Positions 34,805-45,617 of a stretch of DNA of 64,000 nucleotides are shown here, piece by piece; the stretch's first letter is position 1, and each line of letters begins with the position of its first letter. A program made the position numbers and the translations under genes. Source of the stretch: Salipiger thiooxidans (GTDB lineage Bacteria > Pseudomonadota > Alphaproteobacteria > Rhodobacterales > Rhodobacteraceae); NCBI RefSeq assembly GCF_900102075.1, contig NZ_FNAV01000001.1, positions 248,001 through 312,000 of the forward strand, given 5' to 3'. The notes beneath the pieces were generated by a model. It did no database searches. It saw only the letters and a program-made list of their open reading frames with translations, and had not been told where the DNA came from.

Positions 34805-35389
34805 TCATCGCACCGCCTCGATGGCGGTGTAGACATAGTGATCCTCGCCGTGCGCATGGCTGGATTGCACCAGATAGGACAGTCCGAGCGCGGGAATCCA
34901 GTTCACGTAGTCGGTTACCTCATAGAGATCCGGGCTGTAGGTCTGGCGAACTTGAATCATGTCGTAGCTGCAACGCCCCAGCCCGATGCGGGTCAGCGGG
35001 CCGAAGCTGTAGCTCTGATGCTCCTGCTCGGAATAGCCCGCCTCCTCGACGGTGACGTCCACGGTCCAGTCGGTCTCGGGCGCGGGTTCGGGCATCTCGG
35101 CGCTGGTCATGGGGAAGTCGAAATGGATCTGCGTCTCGGGCAGCACCTCGCCATCTGCGAGCGCCACGTTGTCGAGCACGTAGAGCCCCTGTCCCAGCAG
35201 CGCCTCGCTCCCCTCTTCGCCGCTGAGATAGGTCGAGCGTACCACGTCGTCGCTGACACGGCGGAACAGCTCGGTGTCGCCGCCGAGCGTGTAGAGCAGG
35301 ATGCCCCGGTCGAGGTCCGCCGCGGTCGGGCAGACGGCCTGCGCCGCCGCCGGAAAGACCAGGAGAGGGGCGATGAGCGCGGCCCGCAC
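34805..35389 (-). CDS. Hypothetical exported protein in the urease cluster
   Basis: A 194-residue protein starting with GTG at 35387-35389, which gives a clean Sec signal peptide (MRAALIAPLLVFPAAAQA). The start lies 10 bases after the ureC stop codon. The mature protein has two Cys (AVCPTAAD near the start and GRCSYDMIQ) that could form a disulfide, and is rich in beta-type sequence. I recognise no domain. Position directly after ureC suggests co-expression with urease, although urease itself is cytosolic. Longer in-frame starts run into ureC and destroy the signal peptide. Confidence 0.7.
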   Translation of the reverse strand: MRAALIAPLLVFPAAAQAVCPTAADLDRGILLYTLGGDTELFRRVSDDVVRSTYLSGEEGSEALLGQGLYVLDNVALADGEVLPETQIHFDFPMTSAEMPEPAPETDWTVDVTVEEAGYSEQEHQSYSFGPLTRIGLGRCSYDMIQVRQTYSPDLYEVTDYVNWIPALGLSYLVQSSHAHGEDHYVYTAIEAVR

Positions 35390-35399
35390 GGTGTCGCGC

Positions 35400-37148
<1,749 letters not shown>

Positions 37149-37167
37149 ATCGGCTCTTCCTTGTCTG

Positions 37168-37548
37168 TCAAACCGGCGTTTTGTCGTCGCCGTCGGAGGC
37201 AGGCGCGGGCGACATCTCGGTCGGCACCGTCGCACCCCGGTGCCGGCGCAGCTTGGAGCTGCTGTCGGTCGAGGGAACGGCCTTGAGCAGCGCCACGCGA
37301 CCGGCACGCGGGCGCGGCAGCGGGCGGGTGACCGCCCCCGCCAGCGCCATCGGGCCGCAGATGCCCATGGTCACCGGCGCGGACATCCGCGTCGGCATCG
37401 GCAGGGGCGTACGCAGCCCCCACATCGCCTTCTGTTGCTGGAGGCCGGCCTCGAACAGCACCTGGGCGACGCGCATCTGCGCCCCCATGATCTGCGTTCC
37501 CATCTGCAGCGCCGCAACGCTCCAGTCCAGCGGGGTCAGGGGAAACAT
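37168..37548 (-). CDS. Hypothetical protein between ureB and ureC (126 aa)
   Basis: A 126-residue protein with a helical, Met/Gln-rich N-terminus ([19 protein letters not shown]) followed by a Pro/Arg-rich, probably disordered C-terminus. The start at 37546-37548 has a very strong site, AAGGAGGAGG, in the upstream sequence. No membrane helix or catalytic motif is seen. It pairs with the neighbouring 103-residue protein, and both recall phasin-like or scaffold-type helical proteins, but that resemblance is weak. Co-transcription with urease is clear from the spacing (38 and 19 bases). Confidence 0.65.
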   Translation of the reverse strand: MFPLTPLDWSVAALQMGTQIMGAQMRVAQVLFEAGLQQQKAMWGLRTPLPMPTRMSAPVTMGICGPMALAGAVTRPLPRPRAGRVALLKAVPSTDSSSKLRRHRGATVPTEMSPAPASDGDDKTPV

Positions 37549-37586
37549 CGGCCGTCCTCCTCCTTGGTCAGATCCCTGTCTCGCCG

Positions 37587-37898
37587 TCAGAACGGCAGGT
37601 TCGGCCCACGCCGCGCGAGCCGCCTGCGGTTCGACCGCGCCTTGCGCTCGAGCGGTCCGGACCAGGCGTCGAGCACCCGGTTCGGCGCGGCCCCGCCCAT
37701 CGCGGCGCGGCTCGCCCCCATCCAGCTCTGCATGAGCGCGGGGCCCTTCTCGTAGACCATCTGCACCGCCTCCGAGGACGGTACCGACCAGACCCCGCCG
37801 AACCCCATGGTCCGGTAGGCGATCACCTGCTGCGCCTCTGTGGCGAGAGACACCATGCGCAGCATGCTCCGCTGCCACCCCAGAATTTCGTCAAACAT
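37587..37898 (-). CDS. Hypothetical protein following ureB (103 aa)
   Basis: A 103-residue helical protein (MFDEILGWQRSMLRMVSLAT, then a Gly/Met-rich middle) ending in a basic tail, KARSNRRRLARRGP, that suggests nucleic acid or membrane binding. Its ATG directly follows the ureB stop with no gap, so it is translationally coupled. I believe similar proteins occur in roseobacter urease clusters, sometimes under the unsupported label antifreeze protein. No known domain is recognised. Confidence 0.7.
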   Translation of the reverse strand: MFDEILGWQRSMLRMVSLATEAQQVIAYRTMGFGGVWSVPSSEAVQMVYEKGPALMQSWMGASRAAMGGAAPNRVLDAWSGPLERKARSNRRRLARRGPNLPF

Positions 37899-38204
37899 TC
37901 ATAGTGCTCCCATGACCTTTTGGTTGAATCCGTAGATCCGCCGCGCGCCTGCAATCGGGATCAGCGCGACTTCGCGGCGCTGACCCGGCTCGAACCGAAC
38001 GGCGGTGCCCGCCGCAATGTCGAGCCGGAGTCCCATCGCCGCCTCGCGGTCGAAATCGAGGGCGGGGTTGGTTTCGGCGAAATGGTAGTGCGAGCCGACC
38101 TGCACGGGCCGATCGCCGGTATTCGCGACCATCAGTGTGACAACCTCGCGGCCCGCATTCAGTTCCAGATCCCCGTCGCCGGGAAAGAGCTCGCCCGGGA
38201 TCAT
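37899..38204 (-). CDS. ureB: Urease subunit beta
   Basis: A 101-residue structural subunit. The family start [20 protein letters not shown] and the motif [18 protein letters not shown], then [14 protein letters not shown] ending, are diagnostic. It overlaps the preceding 57-residue gene by four bases (ATGA) and abuts the next small gene without a gap. Confidence 0.96.
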   Translation of the reverse strand: MIPGELFPGDGDLELNAGREVVTLMVANTGDRPVQVGSHYHFAETNPALDFDREAAMGLRLDIAAGTAVRFEPGQRREVALIPIAGARRIYGFNQKVMGAL

Positions 38205-38374
38205 GCCTCGGCCTTCAGCCGCTTGAGGATCATCCGTCCGCCCAGCGTCGCCACGCCGAGGAACGCCACCGTCGACAGCCAGAGCGCCCCGTCATGGGGA
38301 TGCACGTGCGGAGCGGTGCCGGAATGGGCCATCGCGGGGCCTGCGAGCAGGACCAGGGGAGCGGCGAGTTTCAA
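38201..38374 (-). CDS. Small exported His-containing protein between ureA and ureB
   Basis: A 57-residue frame starting with TTG at 38372-38374, preceded by AACAGGAGGATTTCGC, a very strong ribosome binding site. The product begins with a signal-like segment ([16 protein letters not shown]), then [14 protein letters not shown] with four His, then one transmembrane helix and a basic end (KRLKAEA). The stop overlaps the ureB start (ATGA). Its length and TTG start make it easy to miss. The His cluster next to a membrane helix suggests metal (nickel) contact at the envelope, which is inference. Confidence 0.75.
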   Translation of the reverse strand: MKLAAPLVLLAGPAMAHSGTAPHVHPHDGALWLSTVAFLGVATLGGRMILKRLKAEA

Positions 38375-38393
38375 GCGAAATCCTCCTGTTGGA

Positions 38394-38696
38394 TCAGCGG
38401 ATCGGGTTGTGAACGGTGACGAGCTTGGTACCGTCGGGAAAGGTCGCCTCGACCTGGACCTCGTGAATCATCTCGGGCACGCCTTCCATGCACTGACCGG
38501 CGGTGATGACCTGCGCCCCGGCCTCCATCATCTCGGCGACGCTGCGCCCGTCGCGCGCGCCCTCGACCACCGCGTCGGTGATCAGCGCCACCGCCTCGGG
38601 GTAGTTCAGCTTCACGCCGCGGCTCAGGCGTTTGCGGGCCACTTCGGCGGCCATGGCGACAAGAAGCTTGTCCTTTTCGCGGGGGGTCAGTTGCAT
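38394..38696 (-). CDS. ureA: Urease subunit gamma
   Basis: The 100-residue smallest structural subunit. [20 protein letters not shown] and [22 protein letters not shown] are the family hallmarks, with [20 protein letters not shown] at the end. It starts three bases after the ureD stop. Confidence 0.97.
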   Translation of the reverse strand: MQLTPREKDKLLVAMAAEVARKRLSRGVKLNYPEAVALITDAVVEGARDGRSVAEMMEAGAQVITAGQCMEGVPEMIHEVQVEATFPDGTKLVTVHNPIR

Positions 38697-38699
38697 CGG

Positions 38700-39536
38700 T
38701 CAGATCATCCAGGGTCGTGGCAGGTCTGCGCCGCTCAGTCGGCGCAGGACAGGGGCAAGGTGGCCTCGCAGCGCGAAACCGTCAACGGAAACCAGACGCA
38801 TGAGCAGCAGATCCTCGGAAATGGCCGAGACCCCAGCCGTTTCCGGCAGCATCGCGCGCAGCGGATCGCGCATTGCGGCGGCACCAGGGGCGGCGTGGAC
38901 CACCGTGGCCATCGCCCCGGCCCCGCCCGCCACGTGGGCCTGTGCCAGCGTCGCCGCGGCGTCGCCGTCGAGCCGCAGCCGGTCGGCGAGCACCAGCCGC
39001 CCGTCCACCCGGACGTCGATACGGTCGCACAGCCGCAGGTCGTGCAGCACCTCGCCCATGGCGTGGCGCCCGAAGATCAGCGCCTCGCAGGCGATGAGCC
39101 GAGCGTCGCGGGCCATCCCGACCGACAGCCGCCGGTCGAGCGCCGCACCCTCGAAGAGGATGGTCTCCTGCGGCAACCAGTCGAGCCGTGCGCCGGGCTC
39201 GAGCGTCAGCCGTGTGTCGACCCGCCCGGTTTCGCCCGGCAGCGCGCGGTAGATGCGCTCGGCCGCCTGCGTGGTCATCACCAGGTGGGCATTCTCCTGC
39301 GCGCGGGCCTCGATCTCGAAGGCGTCGCCGCCGGTCACCCCGCCGGAGCTGTTGAGATAGACCGCCTGAAGCGCGTCTTTCGCCCGTGGAAACAGCAGCT
39401 TGGAGCTGCCGGACATGTGCAGGTCGGCAATCGCCGTGCGGTCGGCGCGGGCCTTCGCACCCAGACGGGCGCGGCCGCGGGCGCGCTGCGCCGCGATGGT
39501 CGGCGCGCCTGTCATCTCGGACCTGTCGTACGGCAT
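38700..39536 (-). CDS. ureD: Urease accessory protein UreD
   Basis: A 278-residue accessory protein that binds apo-urease and recruits UreF and UreG. Conserved segments include SSKLLFPRA, LNSSGGVTGGDAFEIE and TTQAAERIYRA. It is the first gene of the cluster. The ATG at 39534-39536 has AAGGAGACCGGGCAG just upstream; an ATG seven codons later is an alternative, and the frame is open further upstream. Confidence 0.94.
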   Translation of the reverse strand: MPYDRSEMTGAPTIAAQRARGRARLGAKARADRTAIADLHMSGSSKLLFPRAKDALQAVYLNSSGGVTGGDAFEIEARAQENAHLVMTTQAAERIYRALPGETGRVDTRLTLEPGARLDWLPQETILFEGAALDRRLSVGMARDARLIACEALIFGRHAMGEVLHDLRLCDRIDVRVDGRLVLADRLRLDGDAAATLAQAHVAGGAGAMATVVHAAPGAAAMRDPLRAMLPETAGVSAISEDLLLMRLVSVDGFALRGHLAPVLRRLSGADLPRPWMI

Positions 39537-39644
39537 CTGCCCGGTCTCCTTCGCAGCGAAGATCCGACGGCGGAGGCGCAACCGCAAGCCGGTCGCCGCC
39601 TTTCTGCCCGCGCGACGTGCATTACCACGGATTTTGCCCGGTTT

Positions 39645-40124
39645 TCAGGCACCTGCTGTCGGATCCGGCCGCTTCGCATGATCGCAGCGCGCCGGCTTGA
39701 GGTCGATGAGCGGCGTGCCGTCAAGGCAGTCGAGCCCGCGCACCACCAGCACCGTCCCCTCGCGCCGCACGAGCCTCACCACCGAGGTGCCGATAGGGTT
39801 GGGCCGGTTGGGCGAGCGCAGGCTGAAGGTGCCGCGCAGGTCACCGCTGCCGCGCGGGCTCTGGGTCAGCAGGTCACGGCGCGAGCGGTCGAGCCAGTAG
39901 AGCAGTTCGATGGTCTCCGAGCGGTCGATGCCGTCGAGCGCGGGCTCGAGCTCCGGGATCAGCTCGACGCGGCATTCGGGGCCGTCGAGGCTGCCTTGCC
40001 GGGGACAGTCGGCGCGCTCGAGGAACGGCGTGCGAATGCGGCCGATGAAGCGCAGCCAGGCGTCCTGCGCCGGCGGCAGTTCGACCGTGGTTTCGCCCGG
40101 CCTGAGCTCTGCGTCCTGAGCCAT
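39645..40124 (-). CDS. trmO: tRNA (N6-threonylcarbamoyladenosine-37-N6)-methyltransferase TrmO
   Basis: A 159-residue SAM-dependent enzyme of the TsaA/TrmO (UPF0066) family that methylates t6A37 in a tRNA. The signature GTFSLRSPNRPNPIGTS is intact, as is GLDCLDGTPLIDLKP near the C-terminus, together forming the beta-barrel active site. The family C-terminal extension of the E. coli enzyme is absent, which is normal for short forms. It lies upstream of the urease cluster on the same strand, 108 bases away. Confidence 0.92.
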   Translation of the reverse strand: MAQDAELRPGETTVELPPAQDAWLRFIGRIRTPFLERADCPRQGSLDGPECRVELIPELEPALDGIDRSETIELLYWLDRSRRDLLTQSPRGSGDLRGTFSLRSPNRPNPIGTSVVRLVRREGTVLVVRGLDCLDGTPLIDLKPARCDHAKRPDPTAGA

Positions 40125-40217
40125 CGCGACCCTCCCCCTGCTTGTCCGGTATCTCCGGTGTCCCGCGCGGGCCGAGCCTAGCCCTTCTCGCGCGGATTGC
40201 CCATGGCGCCCACGCGC

Positions 40218-41078
40218 CTAGGTGCCCTTATAGGCGGCCTTCAGCCCCTCGAGCGCCAGCCGCGTCCCGTCCGCTAGCACCACCGGCACCGCCTGCGCGG
40301 CGAGCGCGGCGTGCCACGGGCGGGCGGCGTTGGCCTCGTCCACCAGCGCGACGCTCTGGCCAAGCCAATAAGGCTTGGCGGCGGCAAGCTCCATCCCGAG
40401 CAAGAGGCCAAGCGCGCGCGAGCTGGCCGCAGCCGGGTCGAGCCCGGCGAGGCGAAGTTCGGCCAGCACCGTCGCGAGATCGCCGGCAACCCCCGCCGGG
40501 CGGCCCATGGCGTGGTCGACGGCCTCGAGGAAGGCGGCCTCGTCCCAGTCGCCGGCAAGCCCCTCCAGATCGCGCAGCATCGCGAAGAGCGCGCCGGTGA
40601 GGAAGCTGCGGAAGCTGACGATCTCGCCTGCGCTCACGTGTACCCAGCGGGTCTGGCGCGGGCCGGGCAGGCAGAGCACGCCGTCGAACCGGGGGTTCAG
40701 CGCGACGAAGCCCGCGACGCGCGTCTCCTCGCCTTCCAGCAGGTCGACGGGCTTCTGCTGGGCGACGCCGGGCAGCCGCAGGAGGCCCTGAGCGGCCTGG
40801 GCCGCGTCGCGAAGCGGCGGCTTGCAGGGCACGGCGGGGGCGGGCATCTGACCGGCACCGCTGACCAGCACCGGAACATCTGCGGGCCGGCCGGGCAGCA
40901 GACGGTCGAGCGCCGCGGCGAGGTCGTCGGTGGCACCAAGGCCCTCGCCACTTTCGACTTTGGCCAGCACGGTGCCGCCCCGCGACAATGCCCAAGCGCG
41001 CAGCGTCGCGGGTGTCCGCTCTGCCGCGACCCAGCTGACCGAGGCCCAGTCCAGGGCATTTGCATCGGTTCGGTTCAT
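40218..41078 (-). CDS. Diverged 2-dehydro-3-deoxygalactonokinase (DgoK-like)
   Basis: A 286-residue protein resembling DgoK, the kinase phosphorylating 2-keto-3-deoxygalactonate. Family-like parts are the GEETRVAGF segment, LCLPGPRQTRWVHV, and EIVSFRSFLTGALFAML. The N-terminal phosphate loop, normally D-W-G-T-T/S-x-L-R-A, is altered: LDW is followed by ASVSWVAAERTPATLRAW, so the Gly-Thr core is missing. ATP binding may be changed or lost. It pairs with an unassigned TIM-barrel-like gene upstream on the same strand. Confidence 0.7.
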   Translation of the reverse strand: MNRTDANALDWASVSWVAAERTPATLRAWALSRGGTVLAKVESGEGLGATDDLAAALDRLLPGRPADVPVLVSGAGQMPAPAVPCKPPLRDAAQAAQGLLRLPGVAQQKPVDLLEGEETRVAGFVALNPRFDGVLCLPGPRQTRWVHVSAGEIVSFRSFLTGALFAMLRDLEGLAGDWDEAAFLEAVDHAMGRPAGVAGDLATVLAELRLAGLDPAAASSRALGLLLGMELAAAKPYWLGQSVALVDEANAARPWHAALAAQAVPVVLADGTRLALEGLKAAYKGT

Positions 41079-41147
41079 CGCCTGTCTCCCTTTCGCGGCG
41101 AGAGGTAGACGCCGGGAAAGACCCGCGCAACCCCTGCCCCGGTCGGG

Positions 41148-42137
41148 TCAGGCGGCGCGGTCGGTGTGAGCCTTGAGCAGCGGGCAGGTCAGTTCCGCGT
41201 CGTCCTGCAGCGCGCGGTTCGGGGTCAGCCCCTCGCGCCGCAGGTCGTCGTGGTAGGCCTTGACCGCCTCGAACGAGGACATGCCCTCGCGCACGATCCG
41301 GCGCATGGCGGCGAGCATCAGCACCGGATCCTCGCAGACAAAGCTCTCGCGGCTAAAACTGGCGAGCCGCGCGCCATGCTTCTCGGCCTGCGCGAGACGT
41401 TCGAGGCAATCGCGGGTGGTGCCGCCCGCGCAGCTGGTGATGCCGACCACGAGCTTGGCGGGATGCCAGTTCGCGAGCTCCTCCATGGAGGCGGGGCCGT
41501 GGTAGTCGACCTCGATGAACACCGGTCGCTCGCGTCGCGCGATCCCCGCGAGGCTGCGGATCAGGATGTCGTTGCGATAGGCGGCGTAGTCGACATCGCC
41601 GGTATCGATGCGGAACGACGGATCGGAGAGCTGCAGGAAATGCCGGATCCCCACCCGGTTGGCGAGGTCGCGGAAGTCGGAATAGGCCTGCAGCGTGGCA
41701 TGGTCCTGCACCGGGTCGTTGTAGAAGGTCAGCCCGTAGAGCCCAAGGTTCGACACCGGCTTCACCGCGTCGAGCCGGGACGAGCGGAAGGGCAGCGCCG
41801 GATAGGCCGGATAGGCGCCGCCGCGAACGCGCCAGCGGTCGGTCGGATCGTTGAGCCGCACCGCCGGCGTCACGCTCGAATGGCTGTAGGCGCCGCTTTC
41901 GGCCAGCATCTCGGCGGTGGAGAGCGACGTCAGCACGACGTCGGCCTGATCGCTTTCGATGACCCGCTTCACGTCGGCGCGGTAGGCGGCGAGCGGCCTT
42001 GGCCTGCCCTGCGCATCGACGCCCGTCGCCGAGCAGCCGCGCAGCAGGTCCGCGTCCTTGCCGAAGGTCATGATGAAATCACGTGGGCCGTAGTTGCCCG
42101 AGGTGATGTTGGCCAGTTTCTCGTCGATCCGTCTCAT
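41148..42137 (-). CDS. Unassigned TIM-barrel-like protein, possibly aldolase-related
   Basis: A 329-residue soluble protein starting MRRIDEKLANITSGNYGPRD. Alternating beta/alpha segments suggest a TIM barrel. Notable runs are QADVVLTSLSTAEML, LYGLTFYNDP, RPVFIEVDYHG, KLVVGITSCAGGTTRD and a Cys-containing FVCEDP. The layout resembles class I aldolases of the DeoC/LacD type, but I cannot place the Schiff-base lysine with confidence. The ATG at 42135-42137 was chosen because upstream codons look non-coding. Its neighbour is a DgoK-like kinase, so a sugar-acid or sugar-phosphate aldolase is a reasonable guess only. Confidence 0.6.
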   Translation of the reverse strand: MRRIDEKLANITSGNYGPRDFIMTFGKDADLLRGCSATGVDAQGRPRPLAAYRADVKRVIESDQADVVLTSLSTAEMLAESGAYSHSSVTPAVRLNDPTDRWRVRGGAYPAYPALPFRSSRLDAVKPVSNLGLYGLTFYNDPVQDHATLQAYSDFRDLANRVGIRHFLQLSDPSFRIDTGDVDYAAYRNDILIRSLAGIARRERPVFIEVDYHGPASMEELANWHPAKLVVGITSCAGGTTRDCLERLAQAEKHGARLASFSRESFVCEDPVLMLAAMRRIVREGMSSFEAVKAYHDDLRREGLTPNRALQDDAELTCPLLKAHTDRAA

Positions 42138-42287
42138 GCCACGCCACCTTGCCGCGCCCTGCCCGGAACCGGGCCCCGCCCCGCAGGCGTCATGCCCGCG
42201 AAGCGCGCGACAGGATCCCGCCGTCAGCGGCAGCGCGTCGCGCAGGCGCATTTTAGGGTCAGAGACCTTTAGCGAAGGTAAACCTGT

Positions 42288-43166
42288 TCAGACCGGGATC
42301 ACGTCGACCTGGTGCGTGGTCTCGTGCGAGCCCTCCGAACGCAGAGAGCCCTTGGCCGGTGCCACGTCGGAATAGTCCCGGCCGATGGCGACGGTCACGT
42401 GGTCGGTGCCGGCACGGATGGCGTTGGTGGGGTCGAACTCGACCCAGCCGACCTCGCCGCCGACCCAGGCCCGGACCCAGGCGTGCATGGCGTCCGCGCC
42501 TTCGAGCCGCGCCTGCCCTTCGGGCGGGATGGTGCGCAGGAAGCCCGAGACATAACCCGCAGGGATCCCCAGGGACCGCAGCGCGGTGATCATCACGTGG
42601 CTGATGTCCTGGCAGACGCCGCGGCGGGCCCGGAACGCCTCGATCGGGGTGGTGGTGACTTCGGTGGCTTCGGGGTCGAAGTCGAAGGCCTCGTTGAGCG
42701 CGAGACTCACCGCGTCCGCCGCCGCCAGCGTGGACATGCCCCTCTCGATGCAGTCGCGGGCAAAGGCGGCGATCTCGGGCTCGTGGCGCAGCCGGGGCGA
42801 GGCGCCGAGGAAATGGTGCGGGCTGTCGGCGGCGATGCTCTGGATCTGCACGACCTCGGCGGCAAGCGCGCCGAGCCCGCAGGACAGATCCAGCCCTCCG
42901 GCGGGCCGGTGCCGCCGCACCCGCCCCTCGAAGCGGAAGTCGATCTCGGAGAGACGCCGCTCGTGCGCCACCTCGGTGACCGGGTTGCCGAAGAAGTCGA
43001 GGTCGTCGAGCCGGTAGTCCGGCGCCGGATCGGTGGTCACCACACCGTAGAGCAGCTGCTGGTCCGGAAGGTTGCGCGGCAGCATCCGCAGCAGCGCCCG
43101 GTGCGCCGCGGCCGGGCTGTCGTAGACATAGCTGATCTTGAGCTTGATGTCGTAGGTCTGGCTCAT
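42288..43166 (-). CDS. Transglutaminase-like cysteine protease-fold protein
   Basis: A 292-residue protein with an N-terminal beta-rich transglutaminase-associated domain and a catalytic transglutaminase-like core. The predicted triad is Cys185 (RRGVCQD), His228 (DAMHAW) and Asp245 (EFDPTN). No signal peptide is seen, so it acts in the cytosol. It is the third gene of an operon with a permuted ATP-grasp/alpha-E protein (18 bases upstream) and a large transglutaminase-DUF2126 protein. By analogy with amidoligase systems it could cleave or transfer peptides made by the ATP-grasp enzyme. Confidence 0.9.
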   Translation of the reverse strand: MSQTYDIKLKISYVYDSPAAAHRALLRMLPRNLPDQQLLYGVVTTDPAPDYRLDDLDFFGNPVTEVAHERRLSEIDFRFEGRVRRHRPAGGLDLSCGLGALAAEVVQIQSIAADSPHHFLGASPRLRHEPEIAAFARDCIERGMSTLAAADAVSLALNEAFDFDPEATEVTTTPIEAFRARRGVCQDISHVMITALRSLGIPAGYVSGFLRTIPPEGQARLEGADAMHAWVRAWVGGEVGWVEFDPTNAIRAGTDHVTVAIGRDYSDVAPAKGSLRSEGSHETTHQVDVIPV

Positions 43167-43184
43167 GTCGGGCTCATACGCGGC

Positions 43185-45590
43185 TCAGCTCAGGTACTGC
43201 GCGGTCAGCGCCTCGGAGATCGCCCCGAGCTCGCGCCGCAGGCGGGTCAGGCGGCGGGTGTAGATCAGTTCGGGCGTGGCGACGGCGAGCGAGGTCTGCA
43301 GCGTCAGGATGCGCCGCGACGCCTCGCCCATCTGGGTGAGGCCGGCCATCTCGGCGAGCTTCTCTTCCTCTTCGCGCAGCCGGTCGAGCTGGAACAGGAT
43401 CGAGCGCGGGTTGTCGCGGTCGAGCGCCAGCAGGTCGATCACCGTGTTGCGGTTGCTCTCGACCGAGTAGCGGCGGCGGTGGGTCATCACGCTGTCGCCG
43501 ATCTCGACCGAGACGTCGAAGCCGCCGTCGCTGGCCTCGGGGTCGGCGAAGACCGAGAGCACTGCCGCCATGTGGTCGGCGCGCTCGAGCGCCCGGCCCA
43601 TGGTCAGGAAGCGCCAGCCGAGGAAGCGGAACATGTTGTCGTGCACGAGGCCCGCGAAGCCGGCGGTCTTGCGCAGCAGCACGCTCATGGCGCGGGCGGC
43701 GTCGTCGCCCTGCTGGACCTTGGTAGCGAGCTCGTGGGCGGATTCCGAGAGGTCGTTGAGCGCGTTCCAGCCATCCGTGGAGAAGCGGTCGCGCACCTTG
43801 CCGGCGCAATGCAGCGCGGCGTCGAACTGGTGCAGAAGCGTGGGCGGCACTGCGGCATCGGGGTCGAGCCCGTAGCCCTCGAGGAACACGCTCAGCGCAT
43901 CCACCAGCGGCACGGCACGGCGGCCGTGCTCTTCGAGCCGCAGGTGGTAGGCGCGCAGCACCCGCACGTTGCCCTCGGCGCGCTCGACGTAGCGGCCGAG
44001 CCAGAACATGTTGTCGGCGGCGCGCGCGGGCAGCAGCCCCGGCATCCGCCGCAGGAAGGGACCGGTGTCGGTCTGGGTCAGCGTGTCGCGCGCCACCGGC
44101 TCGTCCGCCATCACCCAGACGTCGGCCACCGAGCCGCCGGCCTGCATCGCAAGCGCCGTGGGATCGCCGCTCTGGCCGATGCGGGCGTAGCCGCCGGGCA
44201 TCACCGTCCAGCCCTCGGGCGTGCGGGTGGCGAAGACCCGCACCACCATCGGGCGCGGCGTCAGCCTGCCATGCGACATCGCGGGCGTGGTCGAGAGCGT
44301 CACTGCCTCCTGCCCGACCAGCGAGGCGCCCTCGCGGCCGATCCAGTCGGAGACCGGAGCCTGCGCGGTGCCGCGGAAACGCCCGCCCAGCGCGGTGGTG
44401 GCGTCGATGTCGAAGGGCAGCTTGGTCGACAGCGCCGGGCCGATCATCATGCGCTCGAGGTTCTCGAGCACGTAGGCGCGCTCGGCCGGCTGGCCGCACC
44501 ACCACGTGGCGATGTTGGGAAGCTTCAGCGGCTCGCCCATCAGGTGGCGGCAGATGCGCGGCAGGAAGGCCATCAGCGCCCGTGCCTCGAGCACGCCGGA
44601 GCCAAGGCAGTTGACCATGTCGACCGCCCCGGAGCGCAGCGCCGAGACCATGCCGGGGGTGCCCAGCGCCGAGGTCTCGTCAAGCTCCAGCGGATCGGCG
44701 AAGCGCGAGTCGAGGCGCCGCCAGAGCACCGAGACCGGCTCGGGCCCGTTGATCGTGCGCACGGTGAGACGTCCGTCGCGCACCGTCAGGTCCTCGCATT
44801 CCAGCAGCAGGAAGCCGAGGTAGCGGGCGATGTAGGCGTGCTCGTAATAGGTGTCGGTGTGCTGGCCCGGGGTCAGGATCGCGACCCGTCCGCCGTGGTC
44901 CCCGCGCATGCCGTTCATCGCGTCGCGGAAGCCGCGGAAGAAGCCGGCGAGCCGCTCGACATTGCTCCTGGGGAAGACGTCGTGGAACACCCGGCTCGTG
45001 GCCATGCGGTTTTCCAGCGCGAAACCGGCCCCCGAGGGCGCCTGCGTGCGGTCGCCCAGAACGAACCACGTGCCATCGGGCGAGCGGCCGATCTCGAAGG
45101 CGAGGAAATGCAGGAAGTTGCCCGAGCGCGGCCGCATGCCCACCATCGGGCGCAGCCATTCCGGGTTCTGCGCGATCAGGTCCGCCGGCAGGAAGCCGTC
45201 GCGCACGAGGTCGCCGCGGCCATAGAGGTCGGCCATGACGCGCTCGAGCAGCTCGGCGCGCTGCACGATGCCCTCGGCAAGGCCATCCCATTCGGAGCGG
45301 TCGATGATCACCGGCAGGTGGCTCAGCGGCCAGTCGCGCACGGTGGAATCGTCGCCGGAGTATTGCCGGAAGTAGACCCCGGTGTCGTGCAGGTACTGGT
45401 CGCCGCGGGCGAAGGCGCGGGCGAGCTTCTCGGTGCTCTGCCCGGCAAGGTAGCGCATCAGCGGCGCCCACACGGGCCGCAGGGACCCGTCGGGACGCTT
45501 CAGTTCGTCGGCCACGCCCTCGAGCGGGGCGTAGCCGGCGAGAAACCGCGTCAGCGCATCGGGCGCGATGGTCTTCGCCTTGTCGTCCAC
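43185..45590 (-). CDS. Circularly permuted ATP-grasp ligase fused to alpha-E domain
   Basis: An 801-residue fusion. The N-terminal 480 residues match the circularly permuted ATP-grasp family (COG2308, DUF407), with landmarks YEHAYIARYLGFLLLE, GSGVLEARALMAFLP and the VSDWIGREGASL region. The C-terminal part from about 490 is the all-helical alpha-E domain (DUF403), starting FLRRMPGLLPARAADNMFWLGRYVERAEG. In many bacteria these two domains are separate neighbouring genes; here they form one protein. Such enzymes are predicted to ligate amino acids or peptides. It is cytosolic and sits between two transglutaminase-fold genes. Confidence 0.92.
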   Translation of the reverse strand: MDDKAKTIAPDALTRFLAGYAPLEGVADELKRPDGSLRPVWAPLMRYLAGQSTEKLARAFARGDQYLHDTGVYFRQYSGDDSTVRDWPLSHLPVIIDRSEWDGLAEGIVQRAELLERVMADLYGRGDLVRDGFLPADLIAQNPEWLRPMVGMRPRSGNFLHFLAFEIGRSPDGTWFVLGDRTQAPSGAGFALENRMATSRVFHDVFPRSNVERLAGFFRGFRDAMNGMRGDHGGRVAILTPGQHTDTYYEHAYIARYLGFLLLECEDLTVRDGRLTVRTINGPEPVSVLWRRLDSRFADPLELDETSALGTPGMVSALRSGAVDMVNCLGSGVLEARALMAFLPRICRHLMGEPLKLPNIATWWCGQPAERAYVLENLERMMIGPALSTKLPFDIDATTALGGRFRGTAQAPVSDWIGREGASLVGQEAVTLSTTPAMSHGRLTPRPMVVRVFATRTPEGWTVMPGGYARIGQSGDPTALAMQAGGSVADVWVMADEPVARDTLTQTDTGPFLRRMPGLLPARAADNMFWLGRYVERAEGNVRVLRAYHLRLEEHGRRAVPLVDALSVFLEGYGLDPDAAVPPTLLHQFDAALHCAGKVRDRFSTDGWNALNDLSESAHELATKVQQGDDAARAMSVLLRKTAGFAGLVHDNMFRFLGWRFLTMGRALERADHMAAVLSVFADPEASDGGFDVSVEIGDSVMTHRRRYSVESNRNTVIDLLALDRDNPRSILFQLDRLREEEEKLAEMAGLTQMGEASRRILTLQTSLAVATPELIYTRRLTRLRRELGAISEALTAQYLS

Positions 45591-45617
45591 ACTCTCTCCG
45601 ACATCAGGAACACGACA

